A DNA stretch of 37,467 nt from Rikenellaceae bacterium. GTDB taxonomy: Bacteria > Bacteroidota > Bacteroidia > Bacteroidales > Rikenellaceae. Under the pieces are notes generated by a model. The model was not told where the DNA came from, ran no database searches, and saw only the letters and a program-made list of their open reading frames with translations. The DNA is taken from contig JAJBVT010000078.1 of the NCBI GenBank assembly GCA_020859685.1, positions 1 through 37,467 on the forward strand, written 5' to 3'. Below, piece after piece: positions 34,412 to 37,467 of this stretch. Each line of letters starts with the position of its first letter. The stretch's first letter is position 1. The position numbers were made by a program, and so were the translations under genes.

Positions 34412-34449
34412 CCGATGGGCGGTTTAAATTTAGCTGCCCATCGGTTTTT
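34412..34449 (+). terminator. Terminator of the DUF5700 gene
   Basis: A perfect 9-bp stem, CCGATGGGC (34412-34420) with GCCCATCGG (34436-34444), a 15-nt loop, then TTTTTA. It lies 20 bp after the stop codon. Its T-run overlaps the stop codon of the SH3b remnant on the other strand. Confidence 0.8.
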
Positions 34450-34645
34450 ATTGTTCCACAACTCGCTCCACAGGCTCGAGAAAGGCCCCGGAGATATAGC
34501 CGGTGAAGTTACGGTAATTGACTTGGTACCAATGAGCATCGATTGATTCCTCCTTCGATTCCTTCCTCACTATTTGAATTACTCCGACTTTTTCACCTGC
34601 ATTGACTGTGCATAAAGCTTCTGATTCATCGCATGGTCCCTCTCT
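34448..34645 (-). pseudogene. SH3b-domain remnant without a start codon
   Basis: The minus-strand frame from 34645 to the TAA at 34448-34450 encodes about 65 residues with no ATG. It contains NAGEKVGVIQIVR, DAHWYQVNYRNFTGYISGAF and LEPVERVVEQ, which is the second half of a bacterial SH3 domain. The end is close to that of the intact 269-aa protein upstream (YVEPVERAITE). TAG (34646-34648) and TGA (34649-34651) stand just before it, then an open stretch back to the TAA at 34685 that ends the 181-aa gene, all in one frame. It looks like a C-terminal domain cut off from its parent, which may be the 181-aa protein. Confidence 0.6.
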
Positions 34646-34684
34646 CTATCATTTAATATCGGATATATTCAAATTATTAAACTC

Positions 34685-35230
34685 TTATTTTGTAATCCTG
34701 TAATTCATATATCTTTCCGGATAATAGTAATCCGTAGAATATGGATCGGGGCAACAACGTACACATTTTACGGAATCTTCCAGGATAAATCTATTGTTAT
34801 CATAATCTTGTCGATATAAGAGAATAAGATTTTGAAAATCAAAAATCCCGATATAATTATTATCCCCCGCAATGCATGAATGATTGATGAAAATATCTTT
34901 TTCAAAACAAATTATGTCCCTTATCGTTAAGGGTCGATAATGCTCCGGATGAACACCGGTTTCTATGTCCGGACCAAGGTAAATCAGATACTGCTTTGAG
35001 AATGTTTTTATGGAGTAAACGGCATCGAAGGGATCCCAATTTACGTCATCCCCTATGCGGGTTACGGTAAAACATGAGGGCAAAACAAATGATAATTTAT
35101 CGATATCGAAATATAAAATCTGCCCCATATAGAATTCGTCTTCGTCCATACCCGGGTGAGTCGCATAGCAAAACATTTTACTGAAACATATCAGTAATCC
35201 GAATGACAATATTTTAATTGTCTTTTTCAT
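34685..35230 (-). CDS. Secreted protein of unknown function, SH3b islet
   Basis: I do not recognise this 181-residue protein. It has a clear signal peptide (MKKTIKILSFGLLICFSKMF, cleavage near CYA). The mature part has MGQILYFDIDKLSFVLPSCF, FDAVYSIKTFSKQYLIYLG and VKCVRCCPDPYSTDYYYPER. Six or so cysteines in the mature part could form disulfides. The gene is much richer in A+T than the core genes around it. Its ATG overlaps the stop of the upstream 269-aa gene (ATGA), so the two were built as one operon. An SH3b remnant continues downstream in the same frame after stop codons, so this protein may be truncated. Confidence 0.6.
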   Translation of the reverse strand: MKKTIKILSFGLLICFSKMFCYATHPGMDEDEFYMGQILYFDIDKLSFVLPSCFTVTRIGDDVNWDPFDAVYSIKTFSKQYLIYLGPDIETGVHPEHYRPLTIRDIICFEKDIFINHSCIAGDNNYIGIFDFQNLILLYRQDYDNNRFILEDSVKCVRCCPDPYSTDYYYPERYMNYRITK

Positions 35231-36036
35231 TCGGTTATCGCTCGCTCGACAGGTTCCACATATTTCTTTTTCACGTAACCCTCACAATCACCGGTTTTAA
35301 TTTTAAACCATTCAGCCTGTGTATCCAGTATTTCCACTTCGTGTCCAACGTTCAGTATAATATTCGGGATTATATACCCAGCCGGGTCCGTGAATAGCAT
35401 TACACCATTCGAATTAATGAAAGATTTTTCACCCGATACAGGAGATGTAAAACTTACATATCTGCCCGCATCGAATTCGGGCATCGTTAAATCCAGTATA
35501 CCGTACAAAGTCGATATATCGAGCAACTGTTCTGTTGTAAGAATAAGGTTATTGGAAAATGATCTTGCCGTCGGTATTTCCAATCCATAGCCGCCGAATC
35601 TTATAACATGCTCTTTTAAATCCGACTCGACATAGTGGATATAATCGGCATATACCAATTCCCGCCTGTTAAATAACCGTCTTATCTCATAATCCTCGTA
35701 ACTGACCATATAATCGCATATACAGAAACCTTCATTGTCGTAATACCGAATGAAAAAGCCTTTGTCGGGGAACGAAATGAATGAATGATAACTTTTCCGT
35801 ATTAAACCATCTTCGTCATAGTAAAACGCTTCTGTCCATTCTTCCGGATACGGAGAATAATCCCTCCTGAATTCATCCATACCCAGATAAGTTTTGAACA
35901 GCTTTAAATTGTTAATTTCACTTACCTCTTGCTCGATGTTTACTAACATTGCATCTACTTCCCTGTTCTGGCAATATAATCTGACAGCGAAAAAAATAAA
36001 TATACTACAAATAAGAATACACGCTTTTTTGTTCAT
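35227..36036 (-). CDS. Secreted protein with C-terminal SH3b domain
   Basis: A 269-residue protein with a signal peptide (MNKKACILICSIFIFFAVRL, cleavage near YCQ). The middle (about 45-195) is rich in Tyr, Phe, Asp and Glu (EAFYYDEDGLIRKSYHSFIS, FFIRYYDNEGFCICDYMV) and matches nothing I know. The C-terminus (about 205-265) is a bacterial SH3 domain: VMLFTDPAGYIIP, LNVGHEVEILDTQAEWFKIK, EGYVKKKYVEPVER. Such domains bind peptidoglycan or peptides in the envelope. The gene is A+T-rich and lies between two damaged paralogous SH3b segments. Its start is 15 bp after the stop of the upstream remnant and its stop overlaps the next ATG. It may be an envelope-stress, immunity or adhesion factor; the sequence does not decide. 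Confidence 0.7.
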   Translation of the reverse strand: MNKKACILICSIFIFFAVRLYCQNREVDAMLVNIEQEVSEINNLKLFKTYLGMDEFRRDYSPYPEEWTEAFYYDEDGLIRKSYHSFISFPDKGFFIRYYDNEGFCICDYMVSYEDYEIRRLFNRRELVYADYIHYVESDLKEHVIRFGGYGLEIPTARSFSNNLILTTEQLLDISTLYGILDLTMPEFDAGRYVSFTSPVSGEKSFINSNGVMLFTDPAGYIIPNIILNVGHEVEILDTQAEWFKIKTGDCEGYVKKKYVEPVERAITE

Positions 36037-36051
36037 ATTTTAAATTTTCAA

Positions 36052-36297
36052 TCAATGATACTCAGGCTTATAGCGAGAATTGCTTATAATACATTGTAAT
36101 AAAACCCGACTGGGTGCCTCTTCAACAACGTACTCGACAGGGGCGAGATAATCGGTTAGAATATATCCTTCCATCATGCGATCTGTTTTTACCTTGCACT
36201 AGTCATTGCGGACTTCAAGCACTTCGACATCGCAGATATCCAAATGCCCTGTAAGGCCTTGTCCCGGCTCTTTGTAAGTGGGAATATTTTCGGTGCA
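36052..36297 (-). pseudogene. SH3b paralogue interrupted by an amber codon
   Basis: In one minus-strand frame, EVLEVRND is followed by TAG (36199-36201) and then CKVKTDRMMEGYILTDYLAP and VEYVVEE, ending at TGA (36052-36054). Set against the intact paralogue (VEILDTQAEWFKIKTGDCEG, then YVKKKYVEPVER), the TAG falls on the conserved Trp, a single-base change from TGG. No signal peptide or start belongs to it; the frame runs upstream past 36300 into GC-richer sequence and then the surE end. It is most simply a decayed, N-truncated paralogue. The 36298-36400 stretch between it and surE holds nothing else recognised. Confidence 0.6.
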
Positions 36298-36400
36298 TTC
36301 CGGCACATTCGGCTGGATTGGAAATGTAACGGCCCGATGGGTGAAGTGCCCCCAAAAGTGGGGTACGACTTTCGGGGGTTGTTCAGCGCCCGGCCGGGTT

Positions 36401-37183
36401 TTATTTACCGCCGTCTGCGGCCAGTACGGACAGGGCATCCATCTGCCCATAGTTGGTCAGGTCAGTCTGGATGGGGACTATGGAGATATAGTTGTTCTTG
36501 AGCGCCCACTCGTCGGTGTCCTCGCTGTGGGGTTCGGAGTTGAAAAACTCGCCGGTGAGCCAGTAGTAGTCCGCCCCGCGGGGGTCCTGACGGCAGACGA
36601 ACCTCTCCTTCCAGAAGCCGCGGTTCTGGCGGCAAATCTTTACACCCCGGATCTCCTCGTACGGCACGGCCGGAATGTTGACGTTGAGACAGAGCGGGAG
36701 GTCAGTCACTTTTTCGAGCGTGTCGCGGACGATTTTCTCGGCATATTCGGATGCGGCGGAGAAATCGGCATGCTCGCTGTGGTCGTCCAGCGAGAAACCG
36801 ATGGAGGGGCGGTCGTAAAAACTGGCCTCGATGGCCGCGCCCATCGTCCCGGAATAGATGACGCTGATTGCCGAGTTGGAGCCGTGGTTGATGCCCGAGA
36901 GGGTAATGTCGGGGTAGCGGTCGGCCAGCAGGTGATCGAAGGCCATCTTTACGCAGTCCACCGGGGTGCCGGAGCAGGCGTAAACCTCCACGCCCTCCTC
37001 CCGGCGCACCTGCCGCAGGTAGAGCGGCGAGTACATGGTGATGGCGTGGGCCTTGCCGGACTGGGTGGTTTCCGGGGCGATGGCGATAACGTCGCCGATG
37101 CGCCGTGCGGTCTCCACCAGCGTGCGGAACCCGAGGGCGTTCACCCCGTCGTCGTTGGTAATAAATATAAGCGGTTTATCCAT
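36401..37183 (-). CDS. surE: SurE, 5'/3'-nucleotidase
   Basis: Metal-dependent cytosolic phosphatase (260 aa) that removes phosphate from nucleoside monophosphates and is linked to stationary-phase survival. It has the N-terminal metal site IFITNDDGVNALGFRTLVE, SGKAHAIT, the GTPVDCVKMAFDHLL segment, LSGINHGSNSAISVIYSGT and MGAAIEASFYDRPSIGFSLD, followed by NVNIPAVPYEEIRGVKICRQ. Length and motif order are normal. The C-terminus is slightly long (YGQMDALSVLAADGGK). No promoter is evident in the 284 bp upstream, which hold short repeats. Downstream on the same strand is the AT-rich SH3b islet. Confidence 0.95.
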   Translation of the reverse strand: MDKPLIFITNDDGVNALGFRTLVETARRIGDVIAIAPETTQSGKAHAITMYSPLYLRQVRREEGVEVYACSGTPVDCVKMAFDHLLADRYPDITLSGINHGSNSAISVIYSGTMGAAIEASFYDRPSIGFSLDDHSEHADFSAASEYAEKIVRDTLEKVTDLPLCLNVNIPAVPYEEIRGVKICRQNRGFWKERFVCRQDPRGADYYWLTGEFFNSEPHSEDTDEWALKNNYISIVPIQTDLTNYGQMDALSVLAADGGK

Positions 37184-37340
37184 AGGTCGTTAATTTACGG
37201 GTGAAGCGAGGCATTGCCGGGGAGGGTTCCCCGGCCGCCGCCGGCCTTCGGAGGCGATGGTCTCCAGTTTACTTTCAGGTCTCCGGATTGCTTTTAGGCC
37301 TCCGGATTGTCAGAGCCTGCTGAGCTGCGTAGCCAGCCCA

Positions 37341-37388
37341 GCCGCCGTGCCGCCGTGCCGCCGTGCCGCCGTGCCGCCGTGCCGCCTT
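37341..37388. repeat. 8-bp tandem repeat upstream of surE
   Basis: Five exact copies of GCCGCCGT (37341-37380) and a sixth, GCCGCCTT. The period of 8 is not a multiple of 3, so the array would change a reading frame on expansion, and no gene spans it here. Another short direct repeat, CTCCGGATTG, occurs twice within 37280-37310. Nothing else is recognised between 37184 and the window end. Confidence 0.8.
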
Positions 37389-37467
37389 AGCCCAGCCGCC
37401 TAGACGCCTGTGCACGGACGGAGTGACGCCGTGCGGCCGGAGCGCGTTTCGGCGATGGAGCCTAGGA

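Noticed and set aside
36298..36450. Front part of the 83-codon frame that leads into the amber-interrupted SH3b segment
   Set aside because: Most of it is antisense-free but overlaps the surE end in another frame and is GC-rich, unlike the SH3b part. It is probably not the true N-terminus.

Overview
The window is GC-rich chromosomal DNA from a member of the Bacteroidota, most likely order Bacteroidales and plausibly an Alistipes/Rikenellaceae-type gut bacterium. The lineage call rests on a fused SecDF, an HU-CCDC81/SPOR protein, DUF4836 and DUF5700 lipoproteins, promoters of the Bacteroides type (-33 TTTG, -7 TAnnTTTG) and few clear Shine-Dalgarno sequences. Genus is inference. Most of the window is core metabolism and housekeeping. 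No rRNA, tRNA, CRISPR array, transposase or phage gene was seen.

Layout, left to right. (1) 1-3.3 kb: folD, flanked by two 87-88 bp MITE/REP-like elements, then an lgt to HU/SPOR pair, all on the minus strand. (2) 3.3-8.3 kb: a repeat-rich gap, a YgjP-type metallohydrolase, argH, a tandemly duplicated composite hairpin repeat touching the argH start codon, an M20 ArgE-type deacylase and rlmB, all minus. (3) 8.5-15 kb: an ABC-F ATPase with a low-complexity linker, rpe, and a DUF4836 lipoprotein / ABC ATPase / FtsX-like permease module, all minus. (4) 15.2-17.2 kb: rmuC and a secreted protein of unknown function on the plus strand. (5) 17.4-18.7 kb: a probable small-RNA gene with its own promoter and terminator, then an AraC-family regulator with a CxxCH motif. 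(6) 18.9-26.6 kb: bioA (plus), meeting tail to tail a minus-strand series cdaA-metY-metX-purD-membrane protein. (7) 26.8-33.2 kb: secDF and aroB (minus), diverging from typA (plus). (8) 33.3-37.2 kb: a DUF5700 zincin lipoprotein (plus), an AT-richer islet of SH3b-ended secreted proteins (one intact, the others damaged), and surE (minus).

How the genes fit together: ArgE-type deacylase and ArgH act at the end of arginine synthesis. MetX and MetY make homocysteine by direct sulfhydrylation and are followed by purD through a 4-bp stop/start overlap. Lgt, SecDF and the several lipoproteins belong to envelope biogenesis. CdaA makes c-di-AMP.

The non-coding DNA is unusually structured. There are short tandem arrays of period 8, 10, 12, 24 and about 91 bp, a duplicated composite hairpin element, and a recurring class of 17-nt hairpins (7-bp stem, 3-nt loop). 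The best candidates for new biology are the orphan small transcription unit at about 17.43-17.56 kb, the decaying SH3b array at 34.4-36.3 kb with an amber codon where a Trp is expected, and the 21-bp inverted repeat that ends at the argH start codon.
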